In this document: piece by piece, positions 33,986 to 45,700 of the stretch | How the letters are laid out: each line of letters opens with the position of its first letter | Position numbering within the stretch: the stretch's first letter is position 1 | Source of the DNA: Apoderus coryli | Lineage: Eukaryota; Arthropoda; Insecta; Coleoptera; Attelabidae | DNA length: 64,000 nt | Reading direction: 5' to 3' | Assembly: GCA_911728435.2 (NCBI GenBank) | Contig: OU452216.1 | Span: 5,096,342-5,160,341, forward strand | Position numbers and translations under genes: made by a program | Notes under the pieces: model-generated | Databases searched by the model: none | Told to the model about the DNA's origin: nothing | The model's input: the letters and a program-made list of their open reading frames with translations, nothing else

Positions 33986-34390
33986 AATAGATTGAAAATG
34001 GCATATCTCAATAAGACTCGCTTTTGTTCATTAATCTTTTATCTCCAAATGTCTGTATGCTTGGGCGTAAGTTAGGTACTTCGTTTAAAGTCCGGCTCGA
34101 AGGACCAATTGTTCGATATTTTGTGCTGAAGTGACCTGTATTTTTTATCTTTGTTAACGTTTATTAAATTCTAATAGGTACCAGTTTTGTAGAAGTGAGA
34201 AATTTACTCAGAAGTATTTCATACAGTTTTATCTAAATAATTCGTGGTCTCTCTTCAACATTTGGCGTAGAAGTGAGTTCTAGCCATCTACATTCCGCGT
34301 AGTGAATAATAATTTTTGAACACGTGTGACTATCTATTGTGTTTTATAATCTTCGACTCCACAGATTGCTCGTTAACGAGTGAATGCTGA
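33985..34390 (-). repeat. Retroelement LTR-primer site-leader segment, copy 2 (left arm of palindrome)
   Basis: On the minus strand, tggtccttcgagccgga (34107-34091) matches the complement of the 3' end of tRNA-Tyr including CCA, as expected of a primer-binding site. An LTR-like segment with aataaacg lies upstream of it and a leader downstream. Confidence 0.6.
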
Positions 34391-35229
34391 TGATGATCCG
34401 TCTTTAACTCAATTTTTGTAGCGCGTTCACAATGCCCCTTACTAATTTGATTGGAAGGCATAGACTAGAAAGGAAAAAAACACGAAATTGTTTATTTTTT
34501 AAATAATTTTATTTCTCTTTTATATAATACTTAACACTAGCTTTATACTAACTGATGTATGTTCAAGTAATAAATTAGGAGGGAGTGTTGAATAAGTTTT
34601 ATTTTTCGTTATTCACGTTTTTTTTTTTTTTAATTTTGAATTCATATTATTGAACTGGCGTGCTTTTAAAGATTGTCTCGGCCAGCACACACTCCACCAT
34701 TTTGTGGAATGTAACACTAGATCAGTTGGCAGAGAATTTTATTCACATAAATAATACAGATAATTCCTGGAAATAAGCGTCCTTATTACAAAATGTTACA
34801 AATAAATTACTCACAACCATACGTGAAACATAACAATTCAATATAAAACAACTATTATACAACAAAATTTTAAAAATACATCTAAATGCAAAAAAAATGA
34901 TGGTTAAGTACAAAATGACTCTTACACAAGTCAGGGATACATTTAATTATTTTATTTATTAATTGCAATTGCAAGTTTGAAAGTAAATACAGTGATAATC
35001 CATAACATCCCATCCCTTAATGTGTTCACGTTTCAAAAGGGTAACAATAAACTAATATAATCTTGTCATAAATTAAACCAAATCTCCAAAAATTATCTAT
35101 TTTGAAATTACATAAACTTACATCTATTTAACAATTTGGTTACTCTGCCACTTACCTAACTTTTTTGTACAGAAGGGAAAATAACAAAAAGATATAAGTA
35201 ATATAAAAATTATAAATATATATTTATAT
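34391..35229. other. No gene recognised; extra sequence in the left palindrome arm
   Basis: AT-rich sequence with no partner in the right arm. Confidence 0.4.
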
Positions 35230-36850
35230 TAGTTAAAAAAAAAACCATCGGAGGTGTAAATCAAGATCCACACCGGACACAAGATTTTCGGGCATATATA
35301 CCCCATCACATTATTAGCTACCGACCTTTTTTGCATATCAAAATCTAAATCGTTTGATATCGTTAATAAGGAGATCAGAAATTTGATCGGGCAGTAACAT
35401 TCGCCTCGATCTCTCACAGCATGACAAAATTGAAATTGCCAGGAACATTTAAATGGAACACGCAGTATTTTTGGAATTTTTGAACACTTTGGATGAAATA
35501 AAGTTATTGTTATGATCCCTATCTAACCGTTTGTTCAATTTTTGCGTTTTTTGCAAAACATTCAGCCTGTGCGTTCATTTTTTTACCTAATTCTCACAAA
35601 CTCTGAAATCTTGTTTAAACCATTACGTGTGATATACCACCTATTTTTGAATTGAAAATTTAACAATAAAAAATCCAGGGCCATATTTAAAAAAGCGGAA
35701 TTGATGATAGTTTCTTAAAAAACGAAACGTCGTAGTGAAAATTTGTAAACGCTATCTTTTTCTTCTCAAAAAGTACCAATAAGAAACTGGTTTTCATTTT
35801 TTTATATCTGTAAAAATAATCTCAGAAATAAATAAAAATTAAAATAGCAAAAAATCGTTTTTTTCAAAAATTCTTGAGAACGACTAATATTAGTTTACCT
35901 TTGAAAACAACATATAAAAGGTGTTTAAATTCTACAACTTTTCACTAATTTAACTAACATTGTAACTCCTACCGTTTCGTTATATCAATCGATAGGTCTT
36001 TTTAGCCCTTTTCACAAAAAAATATCAAATACAAGGTGTACCATTTAAAAAACTTTGATATTGCATATCAAAATTTGTGAAATTTTTCCAACCGACATTA
36101 TAATATTATTTAACATAAGAAAATTAAAAAGATAAATAAGTTAAAATATTTTTTTCTCGGGAAACGGTGACAGATATAGGGAAGCCTAATACCATTTGAT
36201 AGAGGACACTCATTAGTATCGACATATGCTATGAAACAAATTGTGACCACCCTGTACAATATTTATAATTGAACTATACACCGACCTAATGTATGTCCTT
36301 TTCACTTGCAATTTTAAAAAGTTTAGCTAAAAAAATGAACGCATAGAATGTTTTTCAAAATGACCCTATTTTTTGCAAAAAAAAAACGCTAAAATTGGAC
36401 AAATGGGTAGATTTGGGTATAGGGACTAACTCTACTTTATTTTAGCCAAGCTATTCAAAAAATACTGGGTGTTCCATTTAAAAGCACCAAAATTTGCAAT
36501 TTGAATGTTGTTGGGCTATGACAGATCGAGGATACTGTATGTACTGTCCAACCCGGTATAGGAAAAGTATTGATTGAATTGGCATATTACGGAAAATTAT
36601 GATTACAAAATTGGTTCTACATCTCAAAATTACTGTTGCACAAATCAAAAATAATCCCACTTCTGGGAGGAAGTAGTCTCAAGCATTCGCTTGAACCCTG
36701 TAAACCTATTAAGATGATTTTTTGTTATAGAAATGTAGCTTGAAACTTGGACAACAGGTTTGACCTATAGTTAATTTGAAGTAAATGGTTCTCATGTCGT
36801 ATACAGAGGTAAAAAGAATGTAGTTTTTTTGTAAAATTTTTGAGAAATCT
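35230..36850. repeat. Inner part of a long imperfect palindrome
   Basis: 35400-35640 and 36290-36530 are inverse copies, for example cctcgatct, atttaaatggaacac and aaaaaatgaacgca with matching spacing. The central 650 bp differ and include a fold-back half element (35690-36060). Confidence 0.65.
35690..36060 (+). mobile_element. Half copy of the 61481-62123 fold-back element
   Basis: Matches the right arm of that element from ttgatgat, through acgaaacgtcgta and tttatatctgtaaa, to cctaccgt. Only one arm is present. Confidence 0.7.
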
Positions 36851-37360
36851 GTGGAGTCAAAGAGTATAAAACACAATAGATAGTCAGACACGTGTTGAAA
36901 AAATTTCACTACGCGGAATGTAGATGGCTACAACTCACTTCTACGCCAAATGTTGAAGACAGACCACGAATTATTTAGATAAAACTGTATGAAATACTTT
37001 TGAGTAAAGTTCTCACTTCTACAAAACTGGTACCTATTAGAATTTAATAAACGTTAACAAAGATAAAAAAATACAGGTCACTTCAGCACAAAATATCGAA
37101 CAATTGGTCCTTCGAGCCGGATTTTAAACGAAGTACCTAACTTACGCCCAAGCATACAGACATTTGGAGATAAAAGATTAATGAACAAAAGTGAGTCTTA
37201 ATACAGGGTACTTCAGCACAAAATATCGAACAATTGGTCCTTAGAGCCGGACTTTAAAGGAAGTACCCAACTTACGCCCAAGCATAGAGACATTTGGAGA
37301 TAAAAGATTAGTGAACAAAAGTGTCTTATTTAGGTATTTCCTTATCAATCTATTGTACAA
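36850..37360 (+). repeat. Retroelement LTR-primer site-leader segment, copy 3 (right arm of palindrome), with partial tandem duplication
   Basis: Inverse of 33985-34390. The primer-site match is at 37105-37121. The LTR end, primer site and leader are repeated once more at 37206-37345, with a second primer-site match near 37235 carrying one mismatch. Confidence 0.65.
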
Positions 37361-37361
37361 G

Positions 37362-38230
37362 GTGTCCAGAAAGGGTGGTCTGTTGCGCTGCTCTTTGGAG
37401 ATTTAGTAACCATGGAAGCGCTTTTTGCATACTATCGAAATTCAATAGTGACAGCTCAACGTTTATATCGCAGAATGGACCGAAGGACGATACCATCAGA
37501 AAATGGATTCGAATGTTTCAGAATACCCGTTCGAGTGTAAAAATTCACAATCAAGGTCGCCTGAGCTCTGCTGGAACTCAACAAACGATTGAAGAGTTTC
37601 AGTGCGTCAAAATCCGTCTCAATCAGGTCGCAAACGCAGTCAAGGACTTAACATTAAAAAATCGTCGTTGCACAAGATTCTGAATCAAAATTTACATCTT
37701 ACAGCATACAAAATTCAGCTCGTTCAAGAACTGAAAGTTATCAACGATCATGAAAACATTATGTTTAGTGACGAAGCAAACTTTCACTTAAACGGGCCAA
37801 CGGAAATCAGAGAGAGCAACATGAACGACCACTACATAGTCCAACAGTTATTGCGTGGGCTGCCATGTATGGTGAAGGCATCGTTGAGCCTCATTTCGAT
37901 GAAGACCGGCGAGGGCGAGCACTTCCGGTAAACAGTGAACGGTATTGCGATATGTTAAGGAACTTTTTGGCTCCACAACTGCAGGAATATGGAAACATGG
38001 TTTCAAAAGACGGTGTCATTTGCCACGACTCCAACGAATCGCTTGCGGTTGTCAATCAACTTTTCCCAGAAAAAGTGATCTCTCGTCAAGGCACCATCAA
38101 CTGGCCAACACCCCTGGATTATTTATGGGGGGACACCTTAAACAGAAAGTGTATACAAACAAACCACGAACTCTACTGCAATTGAAGGACAACATCATGT
38201 TTCGGAAAATGAATTCACATCATCAGTAAC
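37362..38230 (+). pseudogene. Mariner family A, longest copy
   Basis: The terminal repeat caaggtgtccagaaaggg starts at 37361. Frameshifted transposase motifs are MFSDEANFHLNG (first aspartate), AMYGEGIVEPHF, YCDMLRNFLAPQLQEYGN and PLDYLWG. At least four frameshifts are needed to read it through, so it is inactive. The right terminus is not clear. Confidence 0.8.
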
Positions 38231-39017
38231 ATAAATCAAATGAAAGGCTACAATGCGTATATGACGTCGACACAGCCGGCTGCAGTCAAGCCCCTCTAAA
38301 ACAATTTGATTACTCCATAATTGTAAAATATTTAATCAATTTTAGCAAATTGGTTTTACAATCATGGATAAACATGTTTGTTTCTTTTTACAGATAGCCC
38401 ACAACATTCTTTCACAGAGGATTACCTGCAGTCGGCTGTGCGGATATCATAAAATAGACGTCAAACAGCAGTTCACGTCAAGAAGCAACTGGTGGAACTA
38501 AAGAACTGTCCTATTGTCCAAGAGTCAAGGTACATATCTATAAAAAAAATCATATCAATATGTTACAGGGTAGAAGAGAAAATTGACCACCGTTCCGCTA
38601 ATTTTGCCGATGCGTAAAAAAATCGAATTAAATGGTGTCCCATCCATCCACAAAGAAACCAACTCTTGGTACAGCTTAAACTTAAACTCCAGTAGTTGAA
38701 CTCCTTAAGTTGCTGCTTTCAAGATGAAATTTTAATTTATGTACCCAGTTTTCAGCGACACCTATTATCTTTGGCCCTAGACGTAAAAGGCTTTTCCCAT
38801 CTGTTAAATATTGTTTGAATAGTTGCGGCCTGGTACGTTTTCGTAAAGTGCATGTAAAATTGTATTTCGCTTATTGATGATGCAAGAACTGCAACTAAAT
38901 GCAATGGTTCTTGTATGTTCCAAAAACCGATTGGAATGTTTCCTACAATAAATGAAATTTAGAACAATTTAACCAAAAAATTAATTTGGGAGTAACACGT
39001 ACCTATGTAGGGTATTA
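38231..39017. other. No gene or element recognised
   Basis: A possible transposon end (gttacagggtag, 38562) is the only repeat-like mark. Confidence 0.4.
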
Positions 39018-39710
39018 AAACCATAATAAAATAGTTATTTACCTAATTAGTGCGGAAAATAGTACATTTCCGCACGCGCCGATAGTTGACCAAACGACGC
39101 GCAGTGAGTGGAGTTCGGTCATTCGTCAAGGACGGAAAAAACACTTTCGGCATGTGTTGGCACAAATTGTTTTTCCTACGAGCACTTCAAATTTCGCAAA
39201 ACTGTAGAAAAGTGTCTTTACTGTTTATTAGTATTATTAACCGTATCTCATAAAATTATATATATATAAAAAATATATATATATTTCAAAGTACCGATGA
39301 ACATCATTCTCATTACCGCACTAGTGCGGTAATGTACTCAAAAACGCACTCGTGCGGTAATATACGTCATTATGGCATTGAAAATAGTGTGAAATCATAG
39401 TTGTTACAAGACAGTTGTTGTAGATAAAGTAACTTTACAGCAATGAGTGCGGAAAGTTGCACTATCCTTTTTTGCACTCATTATTTTAAATTATTGCGAG
39501 TTATTTCTACAGTTTTGCCTGTACTCTTTCGTTTTGCAAAATTTGAAGTACTCGTAGGAAAAAAATGTGTACGTAACCCATGCGGAAAGTATCTTTTCCG
39601 CACGTAACGGTTGACCGAACTGAACTCCACTACGCGTTATTCGCTTAACTATCGCCGCGTGCGGAAAAGTACTACTTTCCGCACTTTGTTAAGTAAATAA
39701 CTATTACACC
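39018..39710. mobile_element. Fold-back element with TGCGGAAA/TTTCCGCA modules
   Basis: Left arm 39032-39216 and right arm 39495-39708 are inverse copies, including agttatttacc, gcacgcg, gatagtt and cctacgag with acttcaaat. At the centre is a perfect 24-bp palindrome at 39311-39334. There is no coding capacity. Confidence 0.8.
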
Positions 39711-40184
39711 ACTGAGTGCGGAAAAGTAACTTTACCGCACACTTGGAGGTAAAATATAAATCGTAACATGAAAGTACGCAAAATTTCAAAGTGAAAAACA
39801 GCATTTTGCCTGTGACATTAAATAGTACTTTCAATTTGATCTCTAAGGTCAGAAAAAAATAAGCGATTCAAGCTAGAGAGAGTAGAGAGTAGAAATAGAT
39901 GTATATTGACAGAGACGCCACCAAACTGGATTCAATATCTTTTTTTACTAAGAAAAATCCTGGCGACTTTAGAATATTTGCCTATTCTTATTATAACTGA
40001 AATCCAATGCTTCATTCCAATTAGTTGAGAACAAAAAACTTGGGCGTGAGTGGTAGAATAACAAAAATACACCTAATCCCATAAAAACTGACGCACCTAA
40101 TTTTCGCTGCAACTTTAAAGGGCCTTCGAGCTTCAAAATTTTTTTTATCAAAGCCTTGTTTGTACGGTTGCACAACAGCATTTT

Positions 40185-41090
40185 ATCTTATAGGCTGTAT
40201 AATGAGAACATTATACACTAAAATTAAATTTTTTTAACAATTTAGTACATAAAGAACATTAACACTGACATAATTCTTTATGTATAAAGAACATTAATTT
40301 AGTACATTAATTAATGTACTAAATATAATGTTCTTATATTAGTGTTTAATTAAATTCAATTAATCATTTAGTACATTAAACAATGACAAAGAACATTAAC
40401 ACTGATATAATTCTTTATGTATATAAATATGTTCTTTATACGTAAAGAATTATGTCAGTGTTAATGTTCTTTATGTTAGAGTTTAATGTACTAAATGATT
40501 AATTAAATTTAATTAAACATTAACATAAGAACATTATATTTAGTACATTAATAATTAACACTAAACACATTAAACGCTAACGTGAGAACATTATACACTA
40601 AAATTCAATTTAATTAATAATTTAGTACAGTAAACACTAACATAAAGCACATTAACACTGACATAATTCTTTACATATACTGTTATTGCGTACATAATAT
40701 ACATTATGTACTAAATATAATGTTCTTTATACATAAAGAATTATGTCAATGTTAATGTTCTTTCTGTTAGTGTTTACTGCACTAAATTATTAAATAAATT
40801 TAATTTTAGTATATAATGTTCTCATTATATTTAGTACATAATTTAATGTACTAAATATAATGTTCTCACGTTAGTGTTTAATGTGTTTAGTGTTTAAATT
40901 GATTTTAATGAATCATTTAGTACATTAAACACTAACATAAACACTTCTTTATACATAAAGAATTGTCAGTGTTAATGTTCTTTACGTTAGTGTTTAATGT
41001 GCTGAATGATTAATTTAATTTTGGTGTATAATGTTCTTTATGTTAGTGTTTAATGTGTTTAGTGTTTAATTAAATGTAATTTGGTGAATT
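40185..41090. repeat. Island of short direct and inverted modules
   Basis: Modules such as ttagtgtttaatg, aatgttctttat, atttagtacatta and aaagaattatgtcagtgtta, and their inverses, occur many times in mixed order over 900 bp. This creates overlapping hairpins. No coding sequence and no simple tandem period are present. Confidence 0.85.
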
Positions 41091-42478
41091 CATCCCATGG
41101 TAAGGTTGTCATTTAGCAGTAATTTATTTATTTCTTTTATTTTTTAGTAGTATTTTGATTTGTTTTGTATATAGTTTTCTTTTATATTCTCTTGTAGTAT
41201 GTAATTGTATATTATGTTGTGTTATATGTTGTCCTGTAATGTATTGTTTTGATGAGAAATTAAATACGTTTAAGAGCATATTATATCGTCTTATATAATT
41301 TTAGTTGTAGTTTTATTTAAATCTGTAATTTGTCTTGTAAATTGGGTTGGGTTGTTCAAAAGAATGTTTTGTAAAAAAACTTCCATCAGACTTATTCGAT
41401 TTAAAAAATAATAAACCACCACTGACGAGGTAATAGACAGAACAAACAAATAGAATCATGTCTTCAAATAGTAAAAAGGTTTAAGTTGCATTAAAAATTA
41501 GTTGCACCACTTTTTTAGGATTGTATAGGTACTCCAACTGCAAATGAAGTAATAACCGACACTATAATTTAGAAAAATGATTGATTTTTACTGTAACACC
41601 AAAAACTTTTTTGTATACGCCTTTCCCATCAAATTATTGATTTTAATGTCTCCTTAAAATCTTCCCCGCACGCCGATATGAATATATAAATTAGTTTCGT
41701 AAACATTGCAGTTAAAAAAATATATTTACTGTGTAAAAGCAACAAAACTTGTTTGTGTAAGCTCCGACATACTTAAAATTATTTAATAAAGTGGATATTA
41801 TTTATTGAGAAAGGAAAGGATGTGAGAGAAAGAGAGAGAGAGAGAAAAATGGGGTAACAATCCATTATTTTTTTTTTGTTTGTTTTGTTTTCATTATAAA
41901 ACACAGCCTCGCAAAAAGCCCAAAATACTTTTAGGTATTTTTTTTTTATCATCTTCACTAATAATAAAAAAGTTGGTAGTTGGTAATAATAAGTCATAAT
42001 ATTAAGATAGTATTAAACTTTAGCTAAAAATTAATAATTATACATATTATAATACAAGTTTTGTCTATCAAACATATGTACAAATTTTATATTTTTTTAT
42101 ATCTTGCTTTTATCTAAGATAAAGTTTTGGTTTTCATTTTTATACTATAAAATAAAGTTCTTGTTTAAATATTTATATATTTACACAGTTGTTGCGAAGA
42201 ATACGCGTATTATCAATCTCTCAATTGATAGTCTTTTAATTTACAACATATTACAGAAAACATTAAAATATGTCTTCCTGTCACTTTATCACATTCTGAC
42301 AGTCGCTGACCGGCCAATCAGCGAATGACAGATGACACTATGTTGGGGGCAGTAAACAAACATTATAAGGCGCTGAATACTTTTCCAAATTCAGCCTTTC
42401 TTTAGACATCAACGACACACACCGCTAATCATGCGAGGAAGCCATTTTATTGTAGCTGGCCAATAAAGCTCTGCACCA
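41091..42478. other. AT-rich region, likely including the CBP 3' UTR
   Basis: No coding matches. A GA-rich microsatellite lies at 41821-41847. The part nearest the CBP stop is probably its 3' untranslated region. Confidence 0.4.
42446..42451 (-). terminator. Possible CBP polyadenylation hexamer, very close to stop
   Basis: AATAAA on the minus strand lies only 28 bases beyond the CBP stop codon. A longer 3' UTR ending further left, for example near 41800 where another hexamer occurs, is equally likely. Confidence 0.25.
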
Positions 42479-42722
42479 CTAAAGTTGCTCTACGAATTTA
42501 CTTAATTGATCTTGTGGTGTCATAGGTGGCACATCTCCATCTTGATTTGGTGTACCCGCAGGACTAACATGAGGATGTAACGAGTTTGTGTGGTTTTGAC
42601 TAAGAAGCATTTCCGATGCTGAGGCGAGATCATGTGGAGAGGGTTGTGGTCCTCGTGGACTCGTTACTGGTTGATTCCGGGGAGACGCAAGTGGTCTCGA
42701 CGATGGACTTGGTTGGGGACTT
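42479..42722 (-). CDS. nej: CBP terminal coding exon
   Basis: The exon follows acceptor gtttgcag. It has no internal ATG early enough to mark it as a long reading frame. It encodes [14 protein letters not shown] through [14 protein letters not shown], the conserved extreme C-terminus of CBP/p300, then TAG. It is separated from the preceding exon by 4.65 kb that holds a LINE, a BEL/Pao piece and an RNase H LINE. Confidence 0.93.
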
Positions 42723-45700
42723 CTGCAAACAAAATTTGTATTGTACAGTCAAACCTCTATATAGTGAAAGACTGAAATATTAAAACAGTTTTTTATATTT
42801 CGGGATTAGAGCACAAAAACAAATATTAATCATCGATCTATACACTTTTGCATGCGTTTGAACCAATTGTTGAAGCACTTTTGCCACTCTGATTGAGGTA
42901 TCTCCAAAACATGCATTCTGAATGCAGCAAACGTTGACCTCTCAGTTTGTTTTTTACGTACGGGAATAAAAAGAAGTCATTCGGTGTCAAGTCAGGACTA
43001 TACGACGGATGACTCAACAAATCGATGTTTTGGGTGCTCAAAAATGCAGTTGTTTGAGCCGCATATAGAAATTATGTTGTGAGCATTGAGAGCACGGTGA
43101 AAAGCGATCCACAGAATTTGTGGAGATTTGTTCAGAGCAGAAGGAGTTGTTCGAGAATACCGGGAAGTATGGTTGATGTGTCCGGAGAATGTCTTTCTAG
43201 TCTGGAAGGTATAGTTAATGCATTTGCGACCTTTTTTAGTTCTGTTTATGAACAGCCATCAGAGCGCGTGCCTGCGGTTGGTGTACCGTTTGATTCATCA
43301 ATTTCGGTTGGCATTGTCGATCTTCAGGATGTAATTTCCGCACTGAAAAAACTAAAATGACGTCAGGCCCTGATAATATACCATCATTCTTTTTAAGAGA
43401 CTGTGCTCATGCCTTCGCTGAGCCAATGCACATTTTGATTAACAAATCCCTACAGTCTTGCACATTCCCGACTGCTTGGAAGATCTCTCGTATTTGTCCG
43501 GTCTATAAATCTGGTGCTAAAGATCATGTTGAGAATTATCGGCCAATTTCAATTTTGTCTAACTTCTCGAAGATTTTTGAGATGGTCGTGTATGTGAAAG
43601 TATTTAATCAAGTCAAAAATCGCATCTCCCAATATCAACATGGATTTTTTACTGGTCGCTTACCTGTTACCAACCTAACCTGCTTTACTCAGGATATATG
43701 CTCAGCTCTCAATAATGGCTTACAAGTTGATGTGATATACACTGACTTCTCGAAGGCCTTTGATAGGATCGATCATGCAATACTTATGACTAAGCTAGAT
43801 ATCATGGGCTTTCAAGACCGTACTGTTCAATTTGTCAATTCTTTTCTATCTGACCGCGAGCAATTTGTCGAATTCAGGGAAGCAATCTAGCTCCACTCTT
43901 ATTTGCCATCTATGTAAACGACATTGCTGCTGAAGTCTCTAGCGACTATCTTTTGTTCGCCGATGATTTGAAATTGTATAGACCAATTGCTACCGAGGAC
44001 GACTGCATATGCTTGCAACGGGATCTCGGTGAACTTGAGGAATGGTGCATTAGGAACAGGCTTCCGCTCAACGTCAGTAAGTGCAAACTCATGTCATTTA
44101 CCAGACGACAGAGTGTAATTAGTTTCAATTATACGCTGAATGGTGTTGTTCTTGACTCTCGTGAGTCAATAAAGGACTTGGGAGTGATCATGGATAGTGA
44201 AATGACGTTTGATACTCATATTGACTCTATTTCACAAAGCGCGATCCGAATGATGGGTCTTATTCTCCGCTCAACTACTGATTTTCAGGATATTGACGGT
44301 CTGCTTCAGCTGTACGTGAGTTTTGTCCGCTCTAGATTGGAATATGCCTCTTTTGTATGGTCTCCTTTATACCAGGTACACATCAATAAATTGGAGCGTA
44401 TTCAAAGAAAATTTTTAAAAATTTTAGCTTTTAAGATCGATGGATGTTTCCCAGTCAGGGGCATTGACCATAATATATTGTTAAACAGATTTAATGTTAA
44501 TTCATTGGTTTTTCGTAGAGATTCGGCTGGTCAAATATTCCTGTTTAAGCTTATAAACGGCATAATTGACTCCCCTCGCCTTCTGGAACAACTGCCCTTT
44601 AATTTACCGCAATTCTTTTCTCGAACGATGAATTTATTTAGAGTGCCGCGTTTCAACACCAATTATGCATCGAGATCACCTCTTTACCGAGCATGCCGAA
44701 CCTGCGATCGTCTTAATATACATCGATCTGTACATTACTTTGACGGGTTACTGTGGTCTTTTCGCGCTGGTTTGTATCGGTCCTTGAGCACCCTGGACAT
44801 GTAGAGCGTGGAGCGTATGGTGAGTTTGCCGTATGGTGATTTTATTGTATTGTTGTTAACTTTATATTTCTTTATGGTGTATTTTTCTGAGCTTATTCTT
44901 TTTCGATAATTTTTATCAATTATTTAGTTTACTATTGAGATAATATCCATTGTCTAGTACTTAGAATTGTCTTGTTATTGGGTCTTGACCTGTTAGACAA
45001 TAAAGTATTTATTATTTATTATTGTCGTGGTGAAGAGTGATCCGTCTTCAGCAATTGGTTTTCCTGATTTCTTCGAAGACAGGTTGCAAACAAATGGTTG
45101 TATACCACTCAGAATTAAACAGTGTTGGTACCTTTCACGAGAAAGAGAAAGGTGGACATTATTAACCCCACTCTCAGCGGTGAGCAAATTTGCCTTTCGG
45201 ATAAAGTCAAATACTTGGGAGTAATCCTGGATAAACGACTAATCTGGAATCCGGATATAGAGAAAACCATATCGAAAGCAACAGCGGCCATATGGACGTG
45301 TCACAGGCTACTTGGTAGGACTTGGGGGCGAAAGCCAAAGCTCACATACTGGGTGTTAATTCTATTACTATAGTGGACTGTATTTTATCTATTTTCCTAT
45401 TAAAAACTATTTAACTACTGTTAGCTTTCAAACTATTTTTTATTCAATGACAACTCAAAAATCTCATTGTACCAAAACAGGTCAACATAAAATACAGGAT
45501 TCTAAAAAACTATAAACATAATAACTTAAACAAATATAAAACATAATCTAACATTTCTCCCCCCTTAAGATAAACTTTCTTCTAAGAAATCTATTGGGCA
45601 TATCTTGGCTACTGGTGTCTTGTAAGTTCCAGTCTGGGTTTTGACATCTACGACGCGGAGTTTACTATTATTAAAGTTCTTATCTTTTCTAAACCCTGAA

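Noticed and set aside
41821..41847. GA-rich stretch as a GAGA-factor regulatory site
   Set aside because: A simple microsatellite with no other support for regulation.
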